DNA from: an uncultured Oscillospiraceae bacterium
Lineage (GTDB): Bacteria; Bacillota; Clostridia; Oscillospirales; Ruminococcaceae
Assembly: GCA_910577565.1 (NCBI GenBank)
Contig: CAJTNJ010000006.1
Coordinates: 1-64,000 of the forward strand
Direction of reading: 5' to 3'
DNA length: 64,000 bases
The notes beneath the pieces are model-generated. The model had not been told where the DNA came from and did no database searches. It worked only from the letters and a program-made list of their open reading frames with translations. Shown here in pieces: positions 45,616-54,700 of this stretch. The position numbers were made by a program, and so were the translations under genes. Numbering within the stretch: the first letter of the stretch is position 1; every line of letters begins with the position of its first letter.

Positions 45616-46463
45616 GGGGAAAGTGGGAAGCACTAATTAAGCCGTACTATTATAAATGAGAGCGCGGCAACAAGCCATACGAGTTTGATTTGATGTTGCG
45701 TCTACACATTCTTAAAAATACTATGATTTATTGGATGAAGCAACATATACCTAGGTGATAAACAGCCGGGCATTTTCTGAATTTTGTGGGATTGAAATCA
45801 TTAATCAAATACAAAACAGAGACACAATAGGACGATTGCGCAAAATACTTGTAAAGCATAGCCTGAAAAAATAGATTCAGCAGGTAGTCAGTTTGTTAAC
45901 AGAACAAGGACTGATTTTGAAAAAAAGGAACGATTGTAGATTCTACTATGATAGCAGCAACATCATCTACCAAAAACCAGAAGAAGAAACGAGACCCTGA
46001 CGTTCATTATGTGAAAAAAGGAAACAGATGGCATTTTGTATATAAGGCTCATGTTTGAGTAGATAAGGACACGGAATTGGTACATCATGTGGAAGTAACG
46101 AGTGCCAATATATACGATGTAACTATGTTGTCAAAATTGCTTACAAGATCAGAAAGGGTTATAGTGGATATTTAGGAGTGCAAAAGCGTAAAGAAGTAGT
46201 CAAACGTAATCAATAAGGTTAAAAATCATATATAAAATCAATAGTAGAGTATCACAATGCAAGAAAAATTCTACCAGATCTCGAGAACAGATCAAGCGAC
46301 GGAATCATGAGAAGTCATAAATACGTGCTAAGTTAGAGCATTTTTTTGCTATTGTTAAAAGCATGTTTCGATACCAAAAGATAGTGAAACAGAAGGAAAA
46401 ACTGAATATGATGTTAGCTTTAGCAAATCTATATCTGACAAGCAAGCATTATTTTACGGCCTG
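45616..46463 (+). mobile_element. Degenerate IS5-family transposase gene
   Basis: Across several frames the sequence reads the full order of an IS5-group transposase: the LRLHILK start region, AFSEFCGIEIINQI, then GTIVDSTMIAATSSTKN with the first catalytic Asp, KRDPDVHYVKKGNRWHFVYK, HHVEVTSANIYDVTML with the second Asp, and the C-terminal LEHFFAIVKSMFRYQK. At least five stops and two frameshifts break it, so it is inactive. I could not identify its terminal inverted repeats. Confidence 0.8.
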
Positions 46464-46472
46464 ATCAGGTAA

Positions 46473-46670
46473 ACCTTTGATGAATTTTCAAGGGTATTGG
46501 ATGGTTTCATCTTTGTATATGATTATAAAATTTGTTATTGCCTTAAGAATAATGAGTCTTACATTTTCGGTTTTTACAGAAAATTGGATTTAAAGTCTCA
46601 AAATAGAATTGTTAGATTTGATGAGACTTTATTAATTCTTCAAAGGCAGGGGTATTTTATTACTTCCTGA
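46473..46670 (+). pseudogene. Short open frame next to the IS remnant
   Basis: An open frame of 65 codons with protein-like composition (DGFIFVYDYKICYCLKNNES, then RIVRFDETLLILQRQ) but no ribosome site before its TTG at 46497. It may be a gene end cut by the IS insertion or chance. No family recognised. Confidence 0.25.
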
Positions 46671-46798
46671 TTTTTAACATTCGTTTTTTGTTGGCCTATA
46701 TGTAGCTTGCTTTGTTATAATCACTTTTTATAATATTCTTCAATTACATTTTTTCAAACTTAACTTCATCTCTATTTTAAAATGATATATAAATTCAA

Positions 46799-47731
46799 TT
46801 AATCTTTATATTTTGTGATATATCTTAGTATTGTAAGATCACGCTCGAATATATGTTTATGCTCTTTTCTAAGTACAGAAAGTATTACTCCACAAAAGAA
46901 ATTCATAACTCCTAAAATTGCAAAACCTATTGAGACAAATAATGTTGGAAAATTAGGAACTAAGCCTGTTTTTACAAAACATATTAAAACTGGTATAAAT
47001 AAGCAAGCGGATATAATTAAAAACATTAATGTTGTAATTCCAAAAAACATGAATGGCTTACAATCTCTGAACAATCTAAATATAGTAAATAAAACTTTCA
47101 TTCCATCAGAGTAGGTATTTAATTTTGACTCACTTCCTTTAGGACGATCTTTATAATCAATTGGTTTCTCAACTATTTTAAAATTATGGTCCAGTGCAAA
47201 TATAGTCATCTCAGTTTCAATTTCAAATCCTTTAGAAATAACAGGAAATGACTTTACAAAATCACGGCTAAACGCGCGAGCACCTGTCATTATATCTTTC
47301 ATGTTAGAATTAAATATTAAGTTTATTAATTTTCTTACTATAACATTGCCAAAATTGTGGAACTTCCTTTTGTTTTCAGTAAAGTAGGTTGAAGATAATC
47401 TGTCGCCTACTGCCATATCAGCCTTACCATCAAGTACTAATTTTTCAAGCACAGGACCGAATTTAGCAGGATATGTATCGTCACCATCAACCATAATATA
47501 ACAATCTGCATCAATATCTCTGAACATTGACCTAACAACATTTCCTTTGCCTTGTTTAAATTCTTTTCTAACAATAGCACCTGACTCACTAGCAATTTTT
47601 GATGTTTCATCAGTAGAATTATTGTCATAAACATAGATAGTTGAGTGTGGCATTTCTTTTTTAAAGTCTTCTATAACTTTTTTAATGGTTTTTTCTTCAT
47701 TATAACAAGGGATTAAAATAGCAGTTTTCAT
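46799..47731 (-). CDS. Family 2 glycosyltransferase with membrane tail
   Basis: The 310-residue protein starts ILIPCYNEEKTIKK, has DNNSTD and the metal motif VDGDDTYPA (about residue 80), and a C-terminal tail of two membrane helices (about 228-250 and 262-285). This is the dolichol/undecaprenyl-phosphate sugar transferase type of GT2. The sugar is not readable from sequence. It precedes the large membrane protein gene on the same strand in reverse order of coordinates: the membrane protein is transcribed first, 35 bases upstream, so the two may act together in surface glycan making. Confidence 0.9.
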   Translation of the reverse strand: MKTAILIPCYNEEKTIKKVIEDFKKEMPHSTIYVYDNNSTDETSKIASESGAIVRKEFKQGKGNVVRSMFRDIDADCYIMVDGDDTYPAKFGPVLEKLVLDGKADMAVGDRLSSTYFTENKRKFHNFGNVIVRKLINLIFNSNMKDIMTGARAFSRDFVKSFPVISKGFEIETEMTIFALDHNFKIVEKPIDYKDRPKGSESKLNTYSDGMKVLFTIFRLFRDCKPFMFFGITTLMFLIISACLFIPVLICFVKTGLVPNFPTLFVSIGFAILGVMNFFCGVILSVLRKEHKHIFERDLTILRYITKYKD

Positions 47732-47766
47732 ATTACCTCTCCTAATAATTTAAATTTATTTTTATT

Positions 47767-49977
47767 TTAATAAGATACATGATATATTTTATAATTTCCT
47801 TCACTGTCAACTAAATTAATGTGCGCATTCATATTGTCATATATCGAAAGTTCCTTATCAGTTAGTATATATGATACTTCAATTAATTTTAAATCATTTA
47901 CATTTAAGTGAACTGTGAAATGATCAAGGAAATTAAGTTCAAACCAACTCTCAGTTTCATTTTGCAGCACAAAGCTTATATGTGCATATCTATTGTATAT
48001 TTCTTTGTATTTCTTGCTTGGATCTAACTTTTCCCATCTTTGTAAATCTGGGTACACATTTGTTGAATTTATTGTAGGGCCACCAACGATAATTGGCAAA
48101 TTATTAAATATTACGTTATCTGATATAACCAACCATTTCAATTGCCCACTATGTTCGTCATTAATATATTGTAATTTTTTTACTAAAGGATTATTATAAA
48201 TTGATTGAGCGCCAAGTTGTATAGGATTTATAAATGCTCCTAAAGCTATAGCCAAGCATAAAGAATAAACTGCAAAAACTCTAGAGATATATTTGTTTTT
48301 TATCATAATGATCAATAAAATACCAATTAACAAAACCAATCCAAAAATAAGACAGTATTGTTTTATCATAAAATTAGGAATAATTAACCTAACACAAACT
48401 ATATAAACAAATGAGATTATAAAGCTTATTAACAATGCCAGTAAAGGTTTAAATCTAGTTTTTAACAAATATGCTGATCTAATAATTATAATTAAGTTTA
48501 TAAATCCAAGAATTAATGCTGTTCTAGAAGATGTAGTATACTTCATTAATGTTATGTTAATTAAAAAATCAGGAAAACCAAAAAAGCAATACAGCATGAA
48601 AATAAAATCTAAAATTAATAAAATTATTAATAACGCATCTTTAGTTTTTTCTTTTATTATAATCCACAATGGTAAAAGCATAGCTAATGGGAAAAAATCA
48701 AAAAACATGGCCGATTCTACTTGGTTTATCAATATATCAGCGTTATTAGTAGCATCAAATCCTGAAACCCAAGGCGAAAATAAGCCAACAGCAGGGCCAC
48801 TAAAGAAGATGCTGAAAACGCCTCCGCCATTATCAATTCTTGATCCTGGATAGTCTGTACTTAAAACAGTATATATTGTTTCCCATGATTTTATAAAAAT
48901 TAGTCCTGTGAGAATTGATAATAATATAAAAGCTCCTAAAATAATAGGTATATCTTCATTAGCATGAAATGAATAATTTTTTTTATTTTTTATAATAACC
49001 CAAATCAAAAGAGCTAAAAAGACATATGCTAGTGGTAATTGCCATGCAGGATAAAAAGTAAGTATAAAAACTAAAAGACAGTAAACGAGACCTAAAGATA
49101 ATAATATTTTATATGATAATTTGGTGGTTCTCATATATTTATCGATAATTATTATTGCAAAAGATCCAAATGCCAACATTTCAACAAGTCCATTTACTGC
49201 AAACCACCATTGTATAGCAGGTGATAAAGTTACTAAACATGCAAATGCAAATGAAATAGTTTTTGAATGTTTAGTAATTAGCATACCCAACTCAAAAACA
49301 GCCATAAATAAAATCAAAAGTCTAAAACCCCAAAAATAGGCCAATCCTCTTTGAGGACCAAATAAGATATATCCCAAGTGGGATGGTCTAAAAATACCAG
49401 CAAAGCTAAAGACAGGTTGACCATAAACTATAAACATGTCAGTTTTATCCGCTCTAACAACATGGCCAAAATAAGAAAAAGGGCCATTATAGTCAGCGTA
49501 TTGCGAAAAAGCCATAGGGGTATTTACACCATATTCATCGGAGCGAATAGACCTTGGTACACCAAAAATCAATCCTTGTTTTTCAGATGAAGGTAACATA
49601 TCGCTCCAAATTAATAAAGATGAACAACTTATACAAAATAATAAAAACAATAAAAAAACTAGAATCATTAAAGGCCATCTATATTTGTATATAAAATCAA
49701 AAATTTTCTTTAAAGATATACCCTTGGCTTTTAAAATATATACTGTAAATAAAATTATTAAAAAAACAAATATAAATAAAAAAACCAATTGTTTAATTGA
49801 GATAAGTTTCCATACACAAATATAATAATCTAAAAAATTTGTATAATTAAAATTTGAGCAGTTTGTATAGGTACAAGAAAAAAATTGGATAAATATTGAA
49901 AAAACCGCGCTAAATAAAAAACTAATTATTATTGTTTTTATCCAAAACAATTTATTATTAGCATAGTTTATATTCAT
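47767..49977 (-). CDS. Large polytopic membrane protein, probable surface-glycan glycosyltransferase
   Basis: The 736-residue protein has about 13 membrane helices over residues 12-590 and a C-terminal extracellular domain of about 145 residues. Motifs typical of lipid-linked-sugar transferases (DUF-type YfhO or GT-C families) are plausible: an acidic SIRSDEYGVNTPMAF segment in the first outside loop. No exact family was identified. GGAG is 7 bases before the ATG. Its partner downstream is a GT2 enzyme that may provide the lipid-linked sugar. Confidence 0.75.
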   Translation of the reverse strand: MNINYANNKLFWIKTIIISFLFSAVFSIFIQFFSCTYTNCSNFNYTNFLDYYICVWKLISIKQLVFLFIFVFLIILFTVYILKAKGISLKKIFDFIYKYRWPLMILVFLLFLLFCISCSSLLIWSDMLPSSEKQGLIFGVPRSIRSDEYGVNTPMAFSQYADYNGPFSYFGHVVRADKTDMFIVYGQPVFSFAGIFRPSHLGYILFGPQRGLAYFWGFRLLILFMAVFELGMLITKHSKTISFAFACLVTLSPAIQWWFAVNGLVEMLAFGSFAIIIIDKYMRTTKLSYKILLSLGLVYCLLVFILTFYPAWQLPLAYVFLALLIWVIIKNKKNYSFHANEDIPIILGAFILLSILTGLIFIKSWETIYTVLSTDYPGSRIDNGGGVFSIFFSGPAVGLFSPWVSGFDATNNADILINQVESAMFFDFFPLAMLLPLWIIIKEKTKDALLIILLILDFIFMLYCFFGFPDFLINITLMKYTTSSRTALILGFINLIIIIRSAYLLKTRFKPLLALLISFIISFVYIVCVRLIIPNFMIKQYCLIFGLVLLIGILLIIMIKNKYISRVFAVYSLCLAIALGAFINPIQLGAQSIYNNPLVKKLQYINDEHSGQLKWLVISDNVIFNNLPIIVGGPTINSTNVYPDLQRWEKLDPSKKYKEIYNRYAHISFVLQNETESWFELNFLDHFTVHLNVNDLKLIEVSYILTDKELSIYDNMNAHINLVDSEGNYKIYHVSY

Positions 49978-50104
49978 AATAAAAGCTCCTGTTTTAAACT
50001 CAAATAAATCGATTTATTATAGCATGTTCGATATTTTTTGTCAAAATTTTTACTTAAAATATTAATATTTATTAAACAAAAAATTAAGAATGGTATCAAA
50101 AATA

Positions 50105-50549
50105 TTAATCTAATCTCATATATAAAAGTGGATACGGGTTGCCTTTTTCGTCGGTATCAGTTCTTTTGTAAACGTAAAATCCCATGTGTTCATAAAATCC
50201 TTTAGAATTAGGATTTTGTTCATTAACAGTTAGATTATTTATAGAATAACTTTTAAATCCATATATAATTAATTTTTTTTCCGTAGCCTTTTCCCATTTC
50301 TTCCGGTAAAACAAATAGCATTTCAAGTTTTTGTTTTTCAATTCCCATAAACGCGACAGGAATTTCATTTTCATTTTCCAAAACAATCAAATGAGATATA
50401 TTCTTTAACGCTTGCAGAACAGATTTTTTAATATTTTGTATTTCATTATTTGATAAAAACAAATGTGTTGCTTTTACTGATGATTCCCACACTTTTAATA
50501 ATTTTTTTATTAATAACGGAGGTCTTTTTTTAGATTGGATTATTCTCAC
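50105..50549 (-). pseudogene. GNAT acetyltransferase split by a one-base slip in an A-run
   Basis: The first frame (from GTG 50549) gives the N-terminal half ending at the acetyl-CoA loop EEMGKGYGKK; the second half, LIIYGFKSYSINNLTVNEQ then GFYEHMGF, continues in another frame to the stop at 50105. The break is at a run of eight A (50273-50280 on the reverse strand); seven would restore one 147-residue N-acetyltransferase. The motifs on both sides are intact, so this is recent, switchable, or a sequence error. It borders the prophage. Confidence 0.8.
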
Positions 50550-50781
50550 ATTTGTTCATCCTTTTGAATTGAAATTTAATTTTTAATTATATCAGATATG
50601 GAAACTATGTAATAGTATTTTAAAAAATATTAGAAAATAAAACTAACTAATATAGTAATTTAAAAGTTAGTAAATATTTATTTTTTTAAATTTAAATCAT
50701 GTAAAATATGTATCTGATTGCATATTCTTAAGGGTTAATAAATTTGTCGAATTGATTCTTAAAATTGCACTTAAATATATT
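50550..50781 (+). other. Non-coding gap at the prophage border
   Basis: AT-rich with no gene recognised. The left attachment site of the prophage is expected in or near this gap, but without the right end no repeat can be matched. Confidence 0.35.
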
Positions 50782-50806
50782 GAAAGCCCAGTAATACTGG
50801 GCTTTC
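50782..50806 (+). terminator. Hairpin, probable terminator
   Basis: A perfect 10-bp stem GAAAGCCCAG (50782-50791) with CTGGGCTTTC (50797-50806). The T-run on the + strand is short; on the - strand the hairpin precedes the acetyltransferase gene rather than following it. Confidence 0.55.
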
Positions 50807-50982
50807 ACATTGCATAAAAAGGTAAGTTATTATATGGTGCGGGTAGTTATAAGGGTCATAAACAAACTCAATAATAATGCGGGTTTGAGCCAACTACAAT
50901 GTTTACAATAAAGGCTATCCGACACGTTTTGATAAACTCTATAAATTTAGTATATCACAAAAATAAAAATATGCAAACAAAA

Positions 50983-51012
50983 TTGTCTTGAAAAACTCAA
51001 GGCGATTTTTTT
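50983..51012 (+). terminator. Terminator-like hairpin just before the phage early genes
   Basis: A 9-bp stem with G-U pairs (50983-50991 with 50997-51005) is followed by seven T. It lies 27 bases upstream of the first phage gene, so it may be an attenuator in the early leader or the end of an upstream transcript. Confidence 0.6.
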
Positions 51013-51038
51013 ATTTACAGAAAAGGAGAATTTAAAAG

Positions 51039-51185
51039 ATGGAAATATTTTTACTAATAACTATTTTAATTCTGATTGGTATAGTAGTGCATCAAGGGAA
51101 AGAAATACGAGAACTTGAAAGAAAAACCCTTGATGCGTTCAGAATTGTATGTCAAAAAATCAATACAAGAAAGGAAGGCAAATAA
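51039..51185 (+). CDS. Small phage membrane-anchored protein (48 residues)
   Basis: AAAGGAG lies 9 bases before the ATG. The 48-residue protein has a hydrophobic N-terminal helix (residues 3-18) and a charged helix after it (GKEIRELERKT). Its stop is directly followed by the next start. No family recognised; a small phage protein by context. Confidence 0.6.
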   Translation: MEIFLLITILILIGIVVHQGKEIRELERKTLDAFRIVCQKINTRKEGK

Positions 51186-51416
51186 ATGGAGTTACTAGAT
51201 GACAGAGCATACCTCGAACCACCTGATAATGAGGCAAAAGCGGTTTTAAAATGTTTTTTCTGTGATGGAGATATTTATGAAGGCGATGACTATTATGTTC
51301 TAAACGGATTTGACTGCTGCGAAGAATGTCTTGACGCGCATTTTAAATTTACAGCGGAAGCCACGGACTATGAAGCAGAAATGGCAGATTTAGAATATCA
51401 CGATTTGAAGGAGTAA
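51186..51416 (+). CDS. Small phage protein with a Cys pair motif
   Basis: The 76-residue acidic protein has CFFCDG and CCEECLD, two C-x2-C knuckles about 23 residues apart, the pattern of a zinc ribbon. It starts 0 bases after the previous gene and ends 8 bases before the Sak-like gene, so it belongs to the early operon. Function unknown. Confidence 0.7.
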   Translation: MELLDDRAYLEPPDNEAKAVLKCFFCDGDIYEGDDYYVLNGFDCCEECLDAHFKFTAEATDYEAEMADLEYHDLKE

Positions 51417-51424
51417 TTAAAAAT

Positions 51425-52132
51425 ATGAATGAAAATAAATCAATTTTTGAAACATTATTTGAAATCAATGTAAACGACCATATTGAAAGAAAAAAAGATT
51501 TGACGTATCTGTCTTGGCCGTATGCGTGGGCTGAGGTCAAAAAGAAATATCCGACTGCAACATATAAAATTCATCAATTTGGAGAAAAGCAACTTCCCTA
51601 TGTTTTTGATGAAGGTGTCGGATATATGGTTTTTACTGACGTCACGATTAACGGATTAACACATACAATGTGGTTGCCCGTCATGGATGGAGTGAACAAA
51701 GCGATGAAGTCTGAGGGTTACACCTATGACACAAAATTTAAAAAAGATATTTCCGTTGAACCGGCAACAATGTTTGACATAAATAAGACTATAATGAGGT
51801 GTTTAGTTAAGAATTTAGCAATGTTCGGATTGGGACTCTACATTTATTCAGGAGAAGATTTGCCGGAGATTGAAACTGAGAAAATCACAGCAAAGGATGC
51901 AAGTATTTTAAAAAGTGTTGTCAAAAGTTTTGAAGAACCTGATAAGTTATATGCAACTCTGTTGAATCGATACAACGTTAAAAGTTTTAAGGAATTAACA
52001 CAAAAACAGCGAGTTGAAATTCTTGAGGGGCTTAATCAGATGTCAAGAAATTTGGAGGATAAAGATGGAGGTAAAGTTCATAGTTCCGGGAAATCCGAAG
52101 GGCAAACAGCGACCTCGTATGTGCCGGACTAA
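51425..52132 (+). CDS. Sak-type single-strand annealing protein (DUF1071)
   Basis: The 235-residue protein matches the DUF1071/Sak family of phage annealing proteins: TYLSWPYAWAEVKKKYP near residue 25, GYMVFTDVTINGLTH, LPVMDG, and NKTIMRCLVKNLAMFGLGLYIY. These proteins, like RecT or Rad52, pair complementary strands during phage recombination. The last 22 residues overlap the rusA frame (52065). AGGAG is 8 bases before the ATG. SSB downstream is its usual partner. Confidence 0.85.
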   Translation: MNENKSIFETLFEINVNDHIERKKDLTYLSWPYAWAEVKKKYPTATYKIHQFGEKQLPYVFDEGVGYMVFTDVTINGLTHTMWLPVMDGVNKAMKSEGYTYDTKFKKDISVEPATMFDINKTIMRCLVKNLAMFGLGLYIYSGEDLPEIETEKITAKDASILKSVVKSFEEPDKLYATLLNRYNVKSFKELTQKQRVEILEGLNQMSRNLEDKDGGKVHSSGKSEGQTATSYVPD

Positions 52133-52479
52133 TAATAGAAAAATCACATATACCCCAAAGCAAACAACTTAATATGAAAAATTGGTAAGAGCAAGTTATA
52201 CTGCGGTTTCAAAGATATTTTTTGAAAAAGATACACCGCTTGAAATAAGTATAACTGCTCTTTTTTCTATCCCGAAAAGCGTGAGTAAAAAATTTGATGC
52301 TGAAAGGGGATATTTTGCCGACAAAGAAACCCGATTCAGATAATATCATCAAGATTATTTTAGATGCATTAAATGGAGTCTGCTATCACGATGATGCTCA
52401 AATTTGTAGCATTCATTTTAAGAAAAAATATGCTGAAATTCCGGCAACAAAAATAATTATCAAGGAGATTGAATTATGA
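52065..52479 (+). pseudogene. rusA: Broken RusA-family Holliday junction resolvase
   Basis: The frame starts well (GGAGG, ATG at 52065; KFIVPGNPKGKQRPRM is the RusA N-terminus) but meets TAA at 52170, where a Gln codon is expected (TPKQTT then YEKLVR). It continues to about 52292, then a frameshift moves the conserved core (LPTKKPDSDNIIKIILDALNG and YHDDAQI) into the next frame to the stop at 52479. All catalytic Asp are still encoded. Two separate lesions argue for real inactivation rather than one sequencing error. Confidence 0.85.
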
Positions 52480-52871
52480 AAACAACAAAAATTTATGACA
52501 ATGAAAAAGAAGTTTACAGTGGGAGTTGCTATGTAAATACGGTGATTTTCAGAGGTAGGATTTACGGAGATTTAAAAGAAGTCGGTCAAAGCGGAGTAAA
52601 GTTTTCTCTGCAATTAAGCAACGGAAAAGATAAAGTTACAGATGAATGGAATAAACCGACATTTGCCGATTGCACAGCTTTTGGAGACATTTCAAAGAAA
52701 ATTTTAAAAGAATACAAGCCGAAAGACGAAATTTGGCTTATCGCAAAATATTATTCAAAACAGGCCCAAGGCAAGTATTACAAAGGTTTTATTGTGCGTG
52801 AAATTATCACGGAAGAAGAAATTGAAAAGGCAGCGCAAAACTTGATAGATAATGACGATTTACCATTTTAA
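52476..52871 (+). CDS. ssb: Phage single-stranded DNA-binding protein
   Basis: The 131-residue protein has an OB-fold-like core (VNTVIFRGRIYGDLKEV, then FSLQLSNG and DCTAFGD) and ends in the acidic tip DNDDLPF, which is the SSB tail that docks partner proteins. It lies in the recombination/replication block after the Sak and RusA genes. It is short of the usual linker. Its start overlaps the rusA remnant by 4 bases. Confidence 0.85.
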   Translation: MKTTKIYDNEKEVYSGSCYVNTVIFRGRIYGDLKEVGQSGVKFSLQLSNGKDKVTDEWNKPTFADCTAFGDISKKILKEYKPKDEIWLIAKYYSKQAQGKYYKGFIVREIITEEEIEKAAQNLIDNDDLPF

Positions 52872-52890
52872 TTTTTAGGAGGGAAAACTT

Positions 52891-53595
52891 TTGGGGTACA
52901 ATTATGTTTTGTTGAACGAAGGGTTTTATCGTTGGCTCGAAACGAACTATTTGCCGATAGGTTCTCAAATTTTATTTTTGAAATTAATTCATTTATTCAA
53001 TTTGAGTTCTTGGAGCGAATGGCTCGCAGTAGATAACCAGCGGATGATGTCTCTAGTTCAAACAAAAAGAGAGCAATCGGTTATAGAGTGGCGCAATAAG
53101 TTACTGGAAAATAATTTGATTGTTTACGTTAAAGGGAAAAAAGGACTGCCTAATAAATATAAACTAAACGATAAATTGACTTTCATAAGCGAAGCAAAAA
53201 GCGTAGTAAATAATGTAGTAAAAGAAGTAGTGAAAAACGAAGTAAAAACCGTAGTCCAAACCGCAGACATAGATAAACAAAACAAAACTAAACAAAACAA
53301 AAAAGAAAATACTGCTAACGCAGTATCAAAGAAAGCGTTTGGGGAGTTTGAAAATGTACTGCTCAGCGAACAAGAGCTAAATAAGCTAAAAACTAGGCTT
53401 GGCGAAGAATCTAGTAGGTACATCGAGCGATTATCGAACTATATAGCTTCTAGCGGCAAACGCTATAAATCGCACTATGCAACAATTTTGACGTGGGCAG
53501 AAAAAGACAAGAAGAGCGAAAATTTAGGAGGTGGAAATTATGCAGATAAGGGACAACAGCACTCAAAGAAGCTCTGCACGGAATACCCTGAATGA
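52891..53595 (+). CDS. Phage replication initiator-like protein
   Basis: The 234-residue protein has an N-terminal winged-helix-like part typical of phage replisome organisers (LFLKLIHLFNLSSWSEWL, then LVQTKREQSVIEWRNKLLENNLI), a charged linker rich in Lys/Val/Asn, and a C-terminal segment ending near YATILTWAEKDKK that resembles DnaD-type C-termini. It is followed by a DnaC-like loader, the usual pair. The start is TTG with GGAGGG 8 bases before it. It overlaps the loader gene by 56 bases. Confidence 0.7.
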   Translation: MGYNYVLLNEGFYRWLETNYLPIGSQILFLKLIHLFNLSSWSEWLAVDNQRMMSLVQTKREQSVIEWRNKLLENNLIVYVKGKKGLPNKYKLNDKLTFISEAKSVVNNVVKEVVKNEVKTVVQTADIDKQNKTKQNKKENTANAVSKKAFGEFENVLLSEQELNKLKTRLGEESSRYIERLSNYIASSGKRYKSHYATILTWAEKDKKSENLGGGNYADKGQQHSKKLCTEYPE

Positions 53596-54370
53596 TGAGT
53601 ACATCTGTCCTACTTGTGGTAAAAACCGTAAACGTGAAGCTGTTATTTGCGGAGTAAAATATTCTTTTCACGTCATGTGTGAGTGTGAAAAAAAGGAGCA
53701 GGAACTCGCAAAAAAGGAACAAGAAGATTTTGATAAAATGCGGAAAATTGAAAAACTAAAGTCACTATCCTTGCTCGGTGAAAGATATAAAGCAGCAACC
53801 TTTTCAAATTCAAAAACAGGTATAAACCCTAGTTTTGATATAGCTTTTAATCGGTGCAAAAAGTATTGTGAGCTATGCGAAGAAACAGTAAAAAACGGCT
53901 GTGGAATATATCTTTTCGGAGATAAAGGAGTCGGAAAAACTCACTTGACTGCCTGTATGGCAAACTTTCTTTTATCGAAGTGTGTGCCTGTTTTGTTTAC
54001 AAATTTGTTTGAAATCTCAAAAGCTGTGAAATCTACATTTAATCGCGAATCAAGCCAAACAGAGCAAATTTTAATCCAAAAATTCTCAAACATTGATGTT
54101 TTGTTTTTTGATGACTTAGGAACCGAAATTTTTACCAAAGCATCAGGTGAAACATGGCTTCAAGGGTTGTTGTTTGACCTTATTAACAAGCGTTATAACA
54201 ATCAGAAAGCGACTATTTTTTCGAGCAATCATAGCTTAAATTCGCTGATTAATGAACGTGGCATTATGGAAAAAACTGTTGACCGCATAAGTGAGATGAC
54301 AAATGGAGCTGTTATAAAAATAACGGGTGGCAGTTTGCGCGGTAAAACAGATAGCAGAATTTTATTTTAA
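53540..54370 (+). CDS. DnaC-like helicase loader ATPase
   Basis: The 276-residue protein has an N-terminal zinc-like CPTCGKNRKREAVICG segment, then Walker A FGDKGVGKTHL (about residue 130), Walker B VLFFDDLGTE and a sensor region with TIFSSNHS. Phage DnaC/IstB-type ATPases load the replicative helicase. The ATG at 53540 has AGGAGGTGG 5 bases upstream and was preferred to an earlier GTG. It starts inside the preceding gene. Confidence 0.9.
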   Translation: MQIRDNSTQRSSARNTLNDEYICPTCGKNRKREAVICGVKYSFHVMCECEKKEQELAKKEQEDFDKMRKIEKLKSLSLLGERYKAATFSNSKTGINPSFDIAFNRCKKYCELCEETVKNGCGIYLFGDKGVGKTHLTACMANFLLSKCVPVLFTNLFEISKAVKSTFNRESSQTEQILIQKFSNIDVLFFDDLGTEIFTKASGETWLQGLLFDLINKRYNNQKATIFSSNHSLNSLINERGIMEKTVDRISEMTNGAVIKITGGSLRGKTDSRILF

Positions 54371-54393
54371 AAACACGAAAGGAGATGTATGTT

Positions 54394-54687
54394 ATGTTTT
54401 CGGCAAAGCTCTCAAAGCTCCGAAAAGAAAAAGGAATCAGCCAAAAACAGTGTGCACTGGGTTTAGGTGTAGACAGTTCTAAATACAATAAATGGGAAAA
54501 TGGTAAAAATCGGCCTGATTATGATATGGTCTGTAAACTTGCAAATTTTTTCGATACGACAACCGACTATTTGCTTGGAGCTTCTGATGAGAGATACAAA
54601 GACGAGTACAAAAATTTTGATAATTGGAAAAAAGCGTTTATGGCTGAGATTCGCGATAAACTCTTAAATTTTCTTAAAAGCATATAA
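54394..54687 (+). CDS. XRE-family helix-turn-helix regulator
   Basis: The 97-residue protein has a Cro/CI-type HTH at residues 5-60 (LRKEKGISQKQCALGLGVDSS, KYNKWENG) and TTDYLLGASDE after it, the layout of small phage and clostridial XRE repressors. It lies in the middle of the early operon, not in a divergent lysogeny cassette, so it may be an anti-repressor or timing regulator. ATG at 54394 (GGAG 9 bases before) is preferred to ATG 54385. Confidence 0.85.
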   Translation: MFSAKLSKLRKEKGISQKQCALGLGVDSSKYNKWENGKNRPDYDMVCKLANFFDTTTDYLLGASDERYKDEYKNFDNWKKAFMAEIRDKLLNFLKSI

Positions 54688-54700
54688 AGGGGTGAAATGT

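Noticed and set aside
50550..50981. Left attachment site of the prophage
   Set aside because: A match needs the right end, which is outside the window; no tRNA gene is adjacent.
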